DNA of 64,000 bases, from assembly GCF_016836705.1 (NCBI RefSeq), contig NZ_JAFCGY010000028.1, positions 1 through 64,000 on the forward strand. The letters run 5' to 3'. Origin of the DNA: Mesorhizobium caraganae (GTDB lineage: Bacteria; Pseudomonadota; Alphaproteobacteria; Rhizobiales; Rhizobiaceae). The notes under the pieces were generated by a model. That model had not been told where the DNA came from. It was given only the letters and a program-made list of their open reading frames with translations, and searched no databases. How positions within the stretch are numbered: the first letter of the stretch is position 1; each line of letters starts with the position of its first letter. Shown here piece by piece: positions 1 through 8,911 of this stretch. A program made the translations under genes and the position numbers.

Positions 1-129
1 CCGCTGAACGCCGGTCTTGTTCCGGCGATCCAGTGCCCGCGAGATCGACGAAATGCTCTGACCTTGCTTCCATCGCTCCCAAAGCTCGGCCTTCTGCGCT
101 GACGTAAACCAGATCCGTGACGTCACCAT
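1..129 (-). CDS. IS30-family transposase, N-terminal part (runs off window)
   Basis: The reading frame starts at an ATG at 129 and continues past the window edge, giving 43 residues. It shows the IS30-type N-terminal helix-turn-helix: FTSAQKAELWERWKQG, then SISSISRALDR. This resembles the start of IS30 transposases that bind the element ends. A DDE catalytic domain would lie outside the window. The end of the element should fall between about 150 and 190, just upstream of the phzF-like gene, but its terminal repeat cannot be confirmed with one end visible. The family call is good; completeness of the gene is unknown. Confidence 0.7.
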   Translation of the reverse strand, partial: MVTSRIWFTSAQKAELWERWKQGQSISSISRALDRRNKTGVQR

Positions 130-270
130 GCAACACCTCCTCATCCTCTCAGATTAAGAGTGTTGCGGCGACCTATTGAACCCACCGACCCTTTGCGGCC
201 ATTGATACGATGGACGCAGATGAGCATCCGTCAAGTTAAAAGGTCGGCCGTTTGAATCGAGGATGTCCCC

Positions 271-1179
271 ATGCGCATGTATCAGGTAGACGCCTTTACT
301 GACCGGCTTTTTGCCGGGAACCCTGCTGCTGTTCTGGTGCTCGACGACTGGCTGCCGGATGACCTGATGCTTGCGATCACCCAAGAGAACAATCTTGCTG
401 AAACTGCTTTCGTCAAAGCGCGGTCGGATGGCGCGTGGGATTTGCGGTGGTTTGCTCCGGCACATGAGGTCAATTTCTGCGGCCATGCCACCCTGGCGAC
501 CGCGCATGTGTTACTGACCGAGACCGAGATCGAGGCCAAGGCCGAAGCCCCGCTCGTCTTTCACACGCGCGCCGGCGAGTTGCGAGTTACACAAGGCCCG
601 CATGGCTACCGACTGGACATTCCCCGTCTGCCCCCGGAACCATTGGAGACGCTTCCCGCAGAAATCGCACGTGTTTTCGACAATCAACCTGTCGGCATCT
701 TCCGAAACTTCGAGAACATCTTCGCCGATCTCGGCAGCGCGGATGCTGTGCGTAGCTTTGTCCCTGACCTTGCCTCGATTGCCCGCCTAGGGTCCGTGGG
801 CCTTGTCGTGACGGGCCAGGAAGCCGCCAACGGGCGAGCGCATTTCGTGTCCCGTTACTTTGCCCCCGGAGCTGGTATTGCCGAGGATCCGGTCACGGGG
901 TCGATCCATGCCACACTCGTTCCCTACTGGGCCGAGCGGCTGGGGCACAAAAGGCTCATGGCTTTTCAGGCATCGGCACGAGGCGGATGGCTTGATTGCG
1001 AATTGACCGAAGATCGAGTCTTTCTGGTCGGTAATGCCGTGACCTTCATGAAAGCCACGATTTCCCTCCCCAATGGCGCTGCGTGGACGCTCTCAGTAAC
1101 GGCAGCAGAGTCCCCTGGCAGCCGTTCAAACTTCGCGCGTCGAGCTTCCGCTCGCCACCCGAAAACGAACTCGAACTGA
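271..1179 (+). CDS. PhzF-family isomerase/epimerase
   Basis: PhzF-like proteins share the diaminopimelate-epimerase fold; PhzF itself isomerises a phenazine precursor, while most relatives have no assigned substrate. The N-terminus has the family signature YQVDAFTDRLFAGNPAAVLVLDDWL, read here in pieces, with the glutamate of NLAETAFV (near residue 45) as likely catalytic acid. NFCGHATLATAH and AGIAEDPVTGSIHATLVPYW are also typical. At 302 residues it is about 35-40 longer than usual: homology ends near GNAVTFMKATISLPN and the serine/arginine-rich tail looks like read-through of altered 3' DNA. It stands alone between an IS30 end and DUF982 genes. There is no evidence for phenazine synthesis. 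Confidence 0.85.
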   Translation: MRMYQVDAFTDRLFAGNPAAVLVLDDWLPDDLMLAITQENNLAETAFVKARSDGAWDLRWFAPAHEVNFCGHATLATAHVLLTETEIEAKAEAPLVFHTRAGELRVTQGPHGYRLDIPRLPPEPLETLPAEIARVFDNQPVGIFRNFENIFADLGSADAVRSFVPDLASIARLGSVGLVVTGQEAANGRAHFVSRYFAPGAGIAEDPVTGSIHATLVPYWAERLGHKRLMAFQASARGGWLDCELTEDRVFLVGNAVTFMKATISLPNGAAWTLSVTAAESPGSRSNFARRASARHPKTNSN

Positions 1180-1306
1180 AGAGCCATCCATCGTAGCAAC
1201 CCAAACGGCGGTGCCGGCGATGGTCGGTTCCCGGCGGATCGGGCAGTTTGCACGATAACTGGCACCGGTGCGAAGATGAACGAAATTCCTGAGCATCCCA
1301 GCTTTC

Positions 1307-1678
1307 TTAATCGCTGCGCAGAATCTTTGCTTCAAGCGCGGCTGCCACGAAAGCTTTTCGAGCAGCTGGTGGATGGGCCTCACCACGCAATACCTGCAGA
1401 CAGGCGTCCATCGCTACCTTCCGTTTCTCGGTCTGACGAGGAAAATCACGCAGCAAGATAGCGGCTGCATCATTGACATCGAACACGATACGCTCTGAGC
1501 TGTGGCGGCTAACCTGAACAACGATTGGCCTCTCAAATCTGCTCAAGCCGGCCATCTCTCCGCTCACACTAGGGCCATCATGAGGCCTCGGTCGCACTTC
1601 TCTACCCAGCCAAGGTTCGGCGGCACCTTCGTCGCTGGACTTGGCCAATAGGGACCGATGTGCGGTGTCAGGGTTCAT
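1307..1678 (-). CDS. DUF982 domain protein
   Basis: DUF982 is a short domain of unknown function that is multi-copy in rhizobia. The domain covers about residues 48-120: FERPIVVQVSRHSSERIVF, then DAAAILLRDFP, ACLQVLRGE and ARKAFVAAALEA. The first 40 residues are low in recognisable structure, and a start at the ATG at 1555 (just before the domain) is equally possible; neither start has a well-spaced ribosome-binding site. A second DUF982 gene lies 130 bp further on the same strand. Function unknown. Confidence 0.7.
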   Translation of the reverse strand: MNPDTAHRSLLAKSSDEGAAEPWLGREVRPRPHDGPSVSGEMAGLSRFERPIVVQVSRHSSERIVFDVNDAAAILLRDFPRQTEKRKVAMDACLQVLRGEAHPPAARKAFVAAALEAKILRSD

Positions 1679-1810
1679 GGTCGGGATTGTGTGAGATCTG
1701 CCGTTTTGCAGTTAATGTGCAGAACTGCTTCTGCTTTCGACTATCCGTGAAATCTCGACACAATGCCCTTCTCGCCGTGCCCGCGCCAGCCTCACACACG
1801 GCGCCGACGC

Positions 1811-2107
1811 CTACACTTTCCCAGTGCCCGACTTGCAGGCAGCGAGCCACTGCATCGCGGAGGTTGCATCTTCCAATATAGCGACCCGTTTCGCAAAGCC
1901 GAAAAAGGCATTGCGCGCTGCGCTTACAGGTTTTCGCCCATCGTATGCATCATAGCACGCCCTGAGGGCGGCTTCGTGGATCAGGTCTCTGCGATCCTCG
2001 GGCCATTCGTTGAGGAAATCGACAGCGTCCGCAAGACTGGCAATCTCTTGCACGATGCACGCTGCACGCTTCACGAAAAGTGTGCTGCTGAACGCCTCAG
2101 AGTTCAT
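1811..2107 (-). CDS. DUF982 domain protein, second copy
   Basis: A 98-residue protein. The start ATG at 2107 is chosen because GGGAGGA sits just upstream (complement of 2111-2117); a longer frame reading back through the neighbouring insertion sequence is artificial. The DUF982 pattern is visible: VKRAACIVQEIASLADAVDFL, then WPEDRRDLIHEAALRACYDAY and AARNAFFGFAKRVAIL. The sequence is clearly diverged from the DUF982 gene at 1307-1678, so the pair is not a recent tandem duplication. The IS5-family copy begins 85 bp upstream of its start and may have separated it from its native promoter. Confidence 0.75.
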   Translation of the reverse strand: MNSEAFSSTLFVKRAACIVQEIASLADAVDFLNEWPEDRRDLIHEAALRACYDAYDGRKPVSAARNAFFGFAKRVAILEDATSAMQWLAACKSGTGKV

Positions 2108-2192
2108 TGGTTCCTCCCGACCTGCAGAACAGCTGGTTTGCGTGAACAGGCGCCTCATCGACACCCGCCGACCATTGCAGAATGTGTTGTCA

Positions 2193-3098
2193 GAGTCCGT
2201 TTTGAAATTCACGGATGAGCATTTCTTCGGACGAGATTGCCGCCCATGGCGACGAGGATCATAGCTTGAGAGACGTCGATGCGCTGCTCGTAGTCGCGCA
2301 CGAGGCGGCGCCATCTTGTCATCCAGCCGAAGGTGCGCTCGACCACCCAACGGCGTGGCAGCACCTCGAAACCTTTCTGGTCATCGGAGCGTCGGATGAT
2401 CTCGACGACGAAGTCGAGATAGGCGGCCTTGTCCATGAGCTTGAGCCGATCGTAGGCGCCGTCTGCGAACAGATGCTTCACCCAGGGCCAGCGCCTGCGA
2501 ATGGCGTCGAGGATCGCCTGCGCTCCGGCTGAATCGGAGATGTCGGCGGTCGTCAGATTGACCATCAAGAGCCGCCCGTCCGTATCGACAGCGATGTGGC
2601 GCTTGCGCCCGACGATCTTCTTGCCGGCGTCGTAACCCCGTGTTTTGGCTTGCGGAGCCTTGACCGACTGGCTGTCGATCACTGCCGCCGACGGGCTCGC
2701 CTCGCGCCCGGATCGCTCACGATCCAGCATCAGCGCCACGTCGTGGAGGGTCTGAAACAGAAACCGTCGCGCCAGTTCGCGGAACCAGCCATAGACCGTC
2801 TGCCAAGGCCCAAAATGGATCGGCAGCATCCGCCAGCCACCGCCTGATCGGACGAGGTAGCGCACGGCGTTGATAACCTCCCGGAAATCAACCTCGCGCG
2901 GACGCCCACGCCTGCCGGGCTTTGGCATCAGCGGCGCGAATTGGTCCCACTCCTCATCCGTCAAATCAGACGGGTAGCGCTTGGTCTTCTTGGCGATCTG
3001 GGCCATTCGGCCACGGCTCTGTTCTGTCCACATCTACAGCTTGAATCATAACCAAGCCCCAGACGAAACCCCTCCCAGCCGATTTTCAAAACGGGCTC
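2193..3098 (-). mobile_element. IS5-family insertion sequence, copy 1
   Basis: A 906-bp element with imperfect terminal inverted repeats (GAGTCCGTTTTGAAATTC at the left, GAGCCCGTTTTGAAAATC inward from the right) and one full transposase gene. It is the same length as, and nearly identical to, the copy at 11459-12364 in the same orientation; the two encoded proteins differ at two residues (V/I and G/S). The flanking triplets are TCA on the left and TAA on the right, so no clean target duplication is present, unlike copy 2. This suggests that one flank was exchanged by recombination with another copy or by deletion. Confidence 0.9.
2209..3033 (-). CDS. IS5-family transposase (copy 1)
   Basis: A 274-residue DDE transposase, cutting and rejoining the element ends. 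The N-terminal part has the IS5-type YPSDLTDEEWDQFAPLMP and RYLVRSGGGWRMLP motifs. Catalytic acidic residues lie in AAVIDSQSVK, HLFADGAYD and RRWVVERTFGWM. The reading frame is intact and needs no programmed frameshift. Translation may start at M10 (MAQIAKKTKRYPSDL) instead of the longest start. Differences from copy 2 are V to I in HIA(V/I)DTDG and G to S near the C-terminus. Confidence 0.92.
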   Translation of the reverse strand: MWTEQSRGRMAQIAKKTKRYPSDLTDEEWDQFAPLMPKPGRRGRPREVDFREVINAVRYLVRSGGGWRMLPIHFGPWQTVYGWFRELARRFLFQTLHDVALMLDRERSGREASPSAAVIDSQSVKAPQAKTRGYDAGKKIVGRKRHIAVDTDGRLLMVNLTTADISDSAGAQAILDAIRRRWPWVKHLFADGAYDRLKLMDKAAYLDFVVEIIRRSDDQKGFEVLPRRWVVERTFGWMTRWRRLVRDYEQRIDVSQAMILVAMGGNLVRRNAHP

Positions 3099-3371
3099 TA
3101 AGGGCGATGACGGTTTCAAGAGAAAAGCAGCGGTCTTGGTAGACCAGCAGGCCGATTCCAATCCCGCGGCTCCCGAAGTCCTCGCAATAGGGATGCGATG
3201 GCCAGGCTTTTTTCAGTCTACCGGGGGAACAAGCCTGGGCTGCACCGCGCAGTATCTCGCAGGGACGGCCGAGTGAGACAAGGAACCATCAAGGAAAGCG
3301 TCCGCTCGAGCCGTGAATTCAGGGATCTCGGCGGGACAGTTTTTGCACCTCGGCGGCCCAGGCCGGATCGG

Positions 3372-4115
3372 CTACGGTGCCACGACTCGCAACTTGGCTG
3401 CTTCATAGTCGAAGGAAACGCGGTTCCGCCCACGTTGTTTCGCTTCAACAAGGCATCGTCCGGCAGTGCGAAGGACATCCTGAGTATTTGCATTGCGAGG
3501 GATTTCCGCGCCACCGATGCTGACAGTCACTTTCACGCCCTCTTGTTGCGCTTTCCCCCAAGGAATCCCCTCGATATAACGACGGATGTTCTCCGCATTG
3601 GTACTGGCCTGCTCTTTGCGGACGTGGCGTAACAAGACCCCAAACTCTCCCCCGCCAAGACGACCAATCAAGTCCCCTGGGCGCGTGGTATAGACGAGCG
3701 CCTTCGCAATCTGAACCAGAGCCTCGTCACCCTTGGAGTGTCCGTGCTTATCGTTGATTGAAGAGAAGTGATCCGGATCGATCAGAAGGAGTGTGTCGCA
3801 TTCCCCTTCATCCCGGCTTCTGTCCATCCTTGCGATGAATTCACCGCGACTAAGGAGCCCCGTCATCGGGTCGTGACTGGTGACGAAGGTGAGCCTGTCA
3901 TGCGTCTCTTTCAGGGCTGTATGTGACTTTTCCAGCTTGTCACATGTTTCCTGGATCGTTTCCGACTGGGTGAAGATGTAGGCACTGACTGGCATCCCGA
4001 TGAGTATCGGAATGAAGGTACATTCCACCCAGCTCAGCCAGTCGATCGGCATCTGCAAGGCGATTCTTTCCTTAAACGACAGACCGAAGGTCGCGACGAC
4101 CGCAATTATCGTCAC
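3372..4115 (-). CDS. GGDEF-domain protein with degenerate GGGEF site
   Basis: GGDEF domains make cyclic di-GMP from two GTP. The protein (247 residues) starts at GTG 4115, with GGGAGA about 10 bp upstream; an in-frame TAA further upstream excludes a long extension. Residues 1-50 contain one or two hydrophobic stretches, followed by a short helix and the GGDEF domain from about residue 75: HDPMTGLLSRGEF, then IDPDHFSSINDKHGHSKGDEA. The active-site loop reads GGGEF instead of GGDEF or GGEEF, so the catalytic acidic residue is missing and cyclase activity is doubtful. It could act as a GTP or c-di-GMP sensor. A three-unit 20-bp repeat lies just upstream. Confidence 0.82.
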   Translation of the reverse strand: MTIIAVVATFGLSFKERIALQMPIDWLSWVECTFIPILIGMPVSAYIFTQSETIQETCDKLEKSHTALKETHDRLTFVTSHDPMTGLLSRGEFIARMDRSRDEGECDTLLLIDPDHFSSINDKHGHSKGDEALVQIAKALVYTTRPGDLIGRLGGGEFGVLLRHVRKEQASTNAENIRRYIEGIPWGKAQQEGVKVTVSIGGAEIPRNANTQDVLRTAGRCLVEAKQRGRNRVSFDYEAAKLRVVAP

Positions 4116-4160
4116 GACTAATGATTTTCTCCCAGAATACGCTTGGTGCGCGGTGTCATA

Positions 4161-4220
4161 TTGTTTCTTTAGGCGTTGCGTTGTTTCTTAGACATTGCGT
4201 TGTTTCTTTAGCCGTTGGCG
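4161..4220. repeat. Three imperfect 20-bp tandem repeats
   Basis: Three units starting at 4161, 4181 and 4200 share TTGTTTCTT followed by TAG or AG and a G/C-rich TTGCG end. Spacing is 20 and then 19 bp, close to two helical turns, so a protein bound to each would sit on one DNA face. The array lies about 45-105 bp upstream of the GTG start of the GGDEF gene. It may be an operator array or simple slippage repeats. The pattern is read directly; the role is inferred. Confidence 0.6.
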
Positions 4221-4418
4221 CTGAACAAGCTGTTATCAAGGCTATTAAGATTGTTCCGGACTCGACAGGCAAGGAAGCGAGCGGGCCACCGTTCAAGGTT
4301 TAGACAGCGAGCGGATGCCGACAGAGCGGCGAATTCTAGCGACGATTAAAATTCGAGTTTTTCGAATCTGCCGGCGTTAGTTTTCCAATGCTCCCCTATG
4401 CTGCATGGACGGTGACCT

Positions 4419-4634
4419 TTGAATATGCGTGGTCCAGGCTGGATTAGAGGCATACGGCAGGCTGAAGCTCAGCAGATGCGAGATCGAATAGCCTGGCTTG
4501 AATGCGAACTGATCAAAGCGGCCGCTCCCCAAAGGCAAATCCAGGTGCAAAACGTTGGTCACGAGCTTCGTTCGCAGAAGGCTCGGCTGGAACGCCTCGA
4601 ACAATGCATAGCGTGGATGCCGAAGCGGTCCTGA
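4419..4634 (+). CDS. Small hypothetical protein, helical
   Basis: A 71-residue frame beginning MNMRGPGWIRGIRQ and rich in Q, E, R and L with heptad-like spacing (EAQQMRDRIAWLECELIK, then RSQKARLERLEQCIAWM). It could form a short coiled coil. No family is recognised. There is no strong ribosome-binding site, and an overlapping minus-strand frame of similar length exists, so coding is plausible but unproven. Confidence 0.35.
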   Translation: MNMRGPGWIRGIRQAEAQQMRDRIAWLECELIKAAAPQRQIQVQNVGHELRSQKARLERLEQCIAWMPKRS

Positions 4635-4760
4635 TGTCGCACCCACGTTAGCTCTGGCGTGCCTCATCGTGCGCGATCCATTGGTTCATGGCTCGCCCGT
4701 TCCGATGTGGCGTCCGTGCTTCGAGTTGTTAGCCTCGTGCAAACGCAGCGTGAGGGAATA

Positions 4761-4871
4761 ATGTCCCTCAGCCACAATCGCCGCAAGAAGCTCATCGAAA
4801 TGATCCAGACGGATGGCGAAGTGCGTATCCGCGACCTGAGCCCGAAGCGTGGCCTCGATCGGCCGTTCTAA
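4761..4871 (+). pseudogene. DeoR-family regulator remnant (HTH only)
   Basis: From ATG 4761, preceded by TGAGGGA, 36 codons give MSLSHNRRKKLIEMIQTDG then EVRIRDLS, which is the first helix region of a DeoR/GlpR helix-turn-helix. The frame then leaves the family (PKRGLDRPF) and stops. The effector-binding domain of about 200 residues is absent. This is a 5' stub left by a deletion; it is not the start of the full DeoR gene at 37607-38365. Confidence 0.6.
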
Positions 4872-5255
4872 CCGGCAGCTGATAGTCTAGGTCCATCAAC
4901 AGCATGAATCGGTCACCTGTGATCGATTCTGAAAATGTGTTGGACGCGCCTGATTTCCTCAGGGAACGTGGCGTATGGACAGGGGCGGCCACCATCTTCA
5001 TTGCATTCTGAATTTACTGAGGCTTCGCGATGGGCCCAATAAAGACGGCTGTGTAATCGTCGTGGCGATCGTGCTGAAAGCCGGACAAGAGATCGGGAGC
5101 GCGGGCCCAGGCACCGGCGGTGAGCCGCTTGAGTCGTGGCTTGGACGGCGGCAATGTCTTCGAAAACCGTTGGAAAATGCGTGGCGGCGGGTGGACGAGG
5201 GCGTAGCGATCGGCCTAGACGACGTTCGCAACTCCCTGAAATCCGTGAGAGCACT
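4872..5255. other. No recognisable gene
   Basis: About 380 bp between the DeoR stub and the next hypothetical gene. Several overlapping frames exist on both strands, but none has family motifs or a clear ribosome-binding site. It may be decayed DNA from the same deletion that cut the DeoR gene. Confidence 0.5.
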
Positions 5256-5681
5256 ATGAGGCAGCAGAAGCGACCCTTTGTCGTCGAGATCAAACAGAAG
5301 CGTGGGCTCGTGAAGCGGCCACTGTCGATCTGGGGCGGCATCGACCTGGCCACCATCTCGAACGAAGTCGCGGAATCGAAGACGGAAGATGCGATCGCTG
5401 AAGCGACGCCGCAGCCAATTTTCCTTGGTGAAGATGTTCGTTCCGAGCCCATGCTCGCCATTGGTGAAGCAGTACCCGACGTTAAGCACGTGATCACGCC
5501 CGACGCGTCGCTTCCCGCGCCGCCAACGGTTGAGGAAGCGCCGGTTCCAGAGGCATCGAATGCACCGGCTGGAGACAGACAGACCCGCAGGAAGAAGCGG
5601 TGGCAAGACGATGTGCCTTTGCCGCGAGGTGAACGATGGAAGCGGCGCCTACCATGGGTGCTACGCCAGCGCCGGCGTTAG
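5256..5681 (+). CDS. Hypothetical basic protein
   Basis: A 141-residue protein starting at ATG 5256, with GTGAGAG about 5 bp upstream; longer in-frame starts lack such a site. The N-terminus (KRPFVVEIKQKRGLVKRP, then SIWGGIDLATISNEVAE) looks conserved-like, the middle is proline- and alanine-rich and probably disordered, and the C-terminus is strongly basic (RQTRRKKRWQDD, ending in RRLPWVLRQRRR). There is no signal peptide or membrane segment. A nucleic-acid-associated role is possible from composition alone. I do not recognise the family. Confidence 0.5.
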   Translation: MRQQKRPFVVEIKQKRGLVKRPLSIWGGIDLATISNEVAESKTEDAIAEATPQPIFLGEDVRSEPMLAIGEAVPDVKHVITPDASLPAPPTVEEAPVPEASNAPAGDRQTRRKKRWQDDVPLPRGERWKRRLPWVLRQRRR

Positions 5682-5794
5682 CGCTAGGATCGACGGCGTC
5701 AGGATGGAAGCTGCCTTTGTCGAACTGCCTATGACTGGCCGCGAGTGCTACAATGAAATAAGGAAGGGCTTGAAGGGTACGGTAGGGTTGCCTA

Positions 5795-6334
5795 TCAGCC
5801 GCTCTCGGATTTTGGTGCGAGAATGAAATCGAAAACTGGCTCAGGCTGGCCAGGCATCGACTCCCGCAAAACAGCCGGGGAAGTTATGGCTGCTTCGGCA
5901 TATACTGCAAGCGCGGCAGGTTTCATTCCGAGTGCGGCCTCAAAGTCCCGGTTCGGCAGATCCATCACCTGGCGAAAAAGCGCTGCAGCCCTTGCCGCGT
6001 GGCGCGCGGCAGCGACCCGCTTTCCCTCGCGGATTTTCACCCCGGCCGCCGCTAACAGGATCAATCCCTTGAAGAGCAGGCGATGCTGAGTGCTTTGTTT
6101 CGCAGCGTGCCAAATCGGCTCCCAAGCCTCGTGAGCTTCCCAGTAATAGCCGTGGTTGAAAAGGTCGATACCCCATCGAAACTCGTTTGAGCTGAGTGCT
6201 TCGTCAATGGCGACGGTCACCTGGACGCTTTGGTAACTGTGACCCAACGGGTCGCGCACAGGATGCGGATGTTTGCCAGGCAGGTATGCGTAGCTGGGGA
6301 AGTTCTTTTCGGTCAGCAAGCGAGAACGTGACAT
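5795..6334 (-). CDS. DUF309 domain protein
   Basis: DUF309 proteins are small, helical and uncharacterised. The signature is clear: RWGIDLFNHGYYWEAHEAWE, followed by W and LLFKGLILLAAAGVKIREG, with a helix rich in alanine and arginine after it. ATG 6334 (MSRSRLLTEKNF) is used; an ATG at 6349 and a GTG at 6358 are in frame, and none has a good ribosome-binding site. It is isolated on the minus strand with no operon partner. Family call good, start uncertain. Confidence 0.78.
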   Translation of the reverse strand: MSRSRLLTEKNFPSYAYLPGKHPHPVRDPLGHSYQSVQVTVAIDEALSSNEFRWGIDLFNHGYYWEAHEAWEPIWHAAKQSTQHRLLFKGLILLAAAGVKIREGKRVAAARHAARAAALFRQVMDLPNRDFEAALGMKPAALAVYAEAAITSPAVLRESMPGQPEPVFDFILAPKSESG

Positions 6335-6610
6335 AGACCCAGCAATCATGAAAGCCACGTCGATGGCAATTCATGTCGCATGGAATCTGATGGGATAGCT
6401 GCGCACGCCCGTTCCACAGGACCTATCTCCCCCGGCGCTCCCTCCTGACGCTTAAGCTGCGAGATCGAAGCGGTGACGTGGTCAGCGAGCACGAAAAACT
6501 TGCGGCACGCACGTGGAGATTAAGTCGCAGTTTGGTCGATTATACCTCCATCGCGCCCTATTGGAGCCGAGCAGGAATTTGGCCGCCAGGTAAGAGCAGC
6601 GCCGGGACGG

Positions 6611-7182
6611 CTAGAGACGGCCGAAGTGACCTGAGCGACGAAGCTTCGCTAGCAGGATGCTGGCCGTTCCGCAGGGGTCAAGCCTCGCTTGCTCACTCAG
6701 CGGAGACGCATTCCAGGCAGCCAATTCTGCTACCAGAAGTGCGGTGTCTCCGTTTATCGATGCGCATCTAAGGTGTCCGTTCTTCTCCATCACGATTATC
6801 GCCGTGCCGGTTTCGCCATAGCCAATCGCAGCCATCCGCTGGACCCAGGTATCGCCGTCGACGCGAACATCGAACAGAACCGACCCTGCGGTTTTTTCGG
6901 CGGCGTCAGCCACACGATCACAGAACGGTCGATTGAGGCCCTCGATATTCCCGAGTGACTGCTCAAAAAGGGCCAATTCAACATGCTCCGCCACCATGGC
7001 TGCGAGAGTGCGCGACGGCTGGCGCAATCGGCAAGACGCCAACGCTGATTTTCCACACACCAGCCGCCTACACGGCCTTTTTCGTAGTCAAAACAGGCGC
7101 GCCTCCGCGTAAGCACCGTCTTGCCGGCGACTGAGAGCAAGAACTGCTCGACGCGCTCGAAATGGGTCAGGGCCCACGACAA
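6611..7182 (-). pseudogene. Frameshifted hypothetical gene
   Basis: Two overlapping minus-strand frames read as one protein if joined. The first begins at 7182 with MSWALTHFERVEQFLLSVAG and continues to GGWCVENQRWRLADCA. The second continues from about 7020 with PSRTLAAMVAEHVELALFEQ to a stop at 6611. The switch lies near 7015-7030, where one frame turns arginine-rich and the other becomes protein-like. The joined product would be about 190 residues. No family is recognised. An indel in the read or a genuine inactivation are both possible. Confidence 0.4.
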
Positions 7183-7385
7183 TCCCGTCGAGACACTACG
7201 CGCGATCGCGGAAGCTCAGTCTCTCGGACCGGCAACGGGCAGATTGGTGCCCGTGGACGTCTGGAAACACAGCGCGACACATCCTCGAGCGATTTTGCGA
7301 CCCGCTCGCGGGCGTTCGGCGTCGAGACCAGCCCGTAAATTGTGTATTGCAATATCTTCGTACGGGGCCGTGGGCAATGCGCCGT

Positions 7386-7985
7386 CTAGGCGAGGCGAAT
7401 GCTCCGGACTTCCAAGCCTTTCTTGCCTTGCGCGCATTCGACAAACACCTTTTGTCCCTCCACCAGCACGCTGAGCCCTGAGCGGGTCAGGGTGCTGGCA
7501 TGAACGAAGACGTCCTTCTCACCGTTGTCAGGAGCAATGAAGCCGAAGCCCTTTTCGGGTTTGTACCACTTGACCGTGCCCCCGCTCTCTAGCTGCGCAC
7601 CCGTCTCGACGATGGTCCCTCCAGCGACGCGCCTACGTAACGGAGTTTTCGCGATCTGATCGCCGATCTCCAGCACCTGAGCGACTTGATGACCTTTTGG
7701 ACTTTTTTCGACCGTGACCTTCAGAAGCGTCCCCTCGGCAACATCTCGGCTTCCGGCCGCCTCCAACACTCGGACGTGCAGATAGGCCTCCGTGCCGTCC
7801 GACAGTTTGACGAAGCCAAAACCCTTGCTGACTGTGAACCACAATACCTCGGCATCGACGGGGTGCGCGGTCACGGTCGCCGGGCGCTGAAAGTAGCTTG
7901 GCTCGGAGGTCCGTTCCGAAAAGGAAACGGGGTCATCGTCATGGCGATGCCCGCGTGGCTCGCGATGGTCTCGATATTTGCCCAT
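7386..7985 (-). CDS. Double cold-shock-domain protein
   Basis: A CspA-type RNA/DNA-binding protein with two OB-fold cold-shock domains, the long form common in rhizobia. Start ATG 7985 (MGKYRDHREPRGHRHDDD) fits that family; an ATG 18 bp upstream is also in frame. Domain 1 (about residues 45-110) has VSKGFGFVKLSDGTEAYLHV; domain 2 (about 135-200) has GTVKWYKPEKGFGFI and KDVFVHAST. Domain 2 keeps both RNP motifs, while domain 1 has AYLHV in place of FVH and is more diverged. Probable role: RNA chaperone or regulator in the cytoplasm. Confidence 0.88.
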   Translation of the reverse strand: MGKYRDHREPRGHRHDDDPVSFSERTSEPSYFQRPATVTAHPVDAEVLWFTVSKGFGFVKLSDGTEAYLHVRVLEAAGSRDVAEGTLLKVTVEKSPKGHQVAQVLEIGDQIAKTPLRRRVAGGTIVETGAQLESGGTVKWYKPEKGFGFIAPDNGEKDVFVHASTLTRSGLSVLVEGQKVFVECAQGKKGLEVRSIRLA

Positions 7986-8003
7986 GATCATCTCGACTGG
8001 CAT

Positions 8004-8911
8004 TGATGGCGAACTACGCTACCGTCAAGATAATCTCAATCGGGCGACGCGTTTATGTCAAATGGCCGTGATGGCCGCAGCTGTGCCCGGCCTATCGGTC
8101 GAACACTTTTGAAACTAGATTCATTTCACCTGAAACAATAGTGCCGGCGAGTCGATTTATTGACTCGCATAGGTTGTGCTGGAGTGCGAGTGCGATGATG
8201 GCGGCGCGGGCGAACTGCAAGGGCTTTATCAAATTCGGAAGGTTGCCTGCGCGTTGCGCCGTGCGCGAAGCCAAGCTGTTTGTATTCGAGAAGCTCCCGA
8301 AGAATGCAGCCACATGACAGCGAATGAACGTTTTGCGGTGGTTTGCCGATCACTCGCAACGGCTGGGCTGGCGACCTCCCTTCTCCAACGAAAGCCAGTT
8401 CAAGCGCTTTGCAAGAACCGGAAGAGCTGCCGTTTCATTTTTTCGGGGTCCGCTGAAAAGTCTTCAGCCCAAACCTGACAATTGTGGTCCTCCTGTCGTA
8501 TTTCCCAAGGCCATCGCACGGTAGAGTGACGGCGCTTCGCCGCGCGCGCGGCAGGGAATGGCAGAATGCCATGCCAAGCACGGCAAGACGGCGTAGACCG
8601 TCAGGGGATTATCATCGTTGATCCGGCTGTCGGGAGGCTCGGGCGGCTGAAAGAGGGCGATGGCTATGATATGGTCGGGGACGGAATCGCATTGTTTCCG
8701 CCAGGCACCTGCACGGATCACCTCCCAAAAATGGCGGGCCGGTTCCGGCATCGAGACGCCGTCGCGGGATTTTCGCGGCCGTGGTGGCTTCGCTGTCTGT
8801 TGCCCGCAGGGCGAAGCGCGCAGCCGATGAGGACCTGCCGGGGGCTCAATGCGCGTGCGCGACTAGAACCGCGATCTTTGCTGCTCTCCAAGAGGAGCTT
8901 CAGCGGAACAG
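8004..8911. other. Mostly empty interval
   Basis: About 900 bp with several overlapping short frames and no convincing full gene. The only plausible one is the small minus-strand frame at 8092-8313, listed separately. The rest has no family motifs that I can see. Confidence 0.45.
8092..8313 (-). CDS. Possible small hypothetical protein
   Basis: A 73-residue frame: MAAFFGSFSNTNSLASRTAQ, then KPLQFARAAIIALALQHNLC and GTIVSGEMNLVSKVFDR. The composition is protein-like, with two predicted helices and no arginine/proline bias, unlike the competing frames. The family is unknown and the ribosome-binding site is weak, so this is a low-confidence call. Confidence 0.3.
   Translation of the reverse strand: MAAFFGSFSNTNSLASRTAQRAGNLPNLIKPLQFARAAIIALALQHNLCESINRLAGTIVSGEMNLVSKVFDR

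Noticed and set aside
1307..2107. DUF982 pair as a toxin-antitoxin module
   Set aside because: Both belong to the same domain family and are not overlapping; nothing indicates toxin or antitoxin function.
2215..2847. Plus-strand frames inside IS copy 1 (and the same in copy 2)
   Set aside because: They are antisense shadows of the transposase, repeated in both copies, and lack family motifs.
4160..4220. CRISPR array
   Set aside because: Only three imperfect 20-bp units with no spacers and no cas genes.
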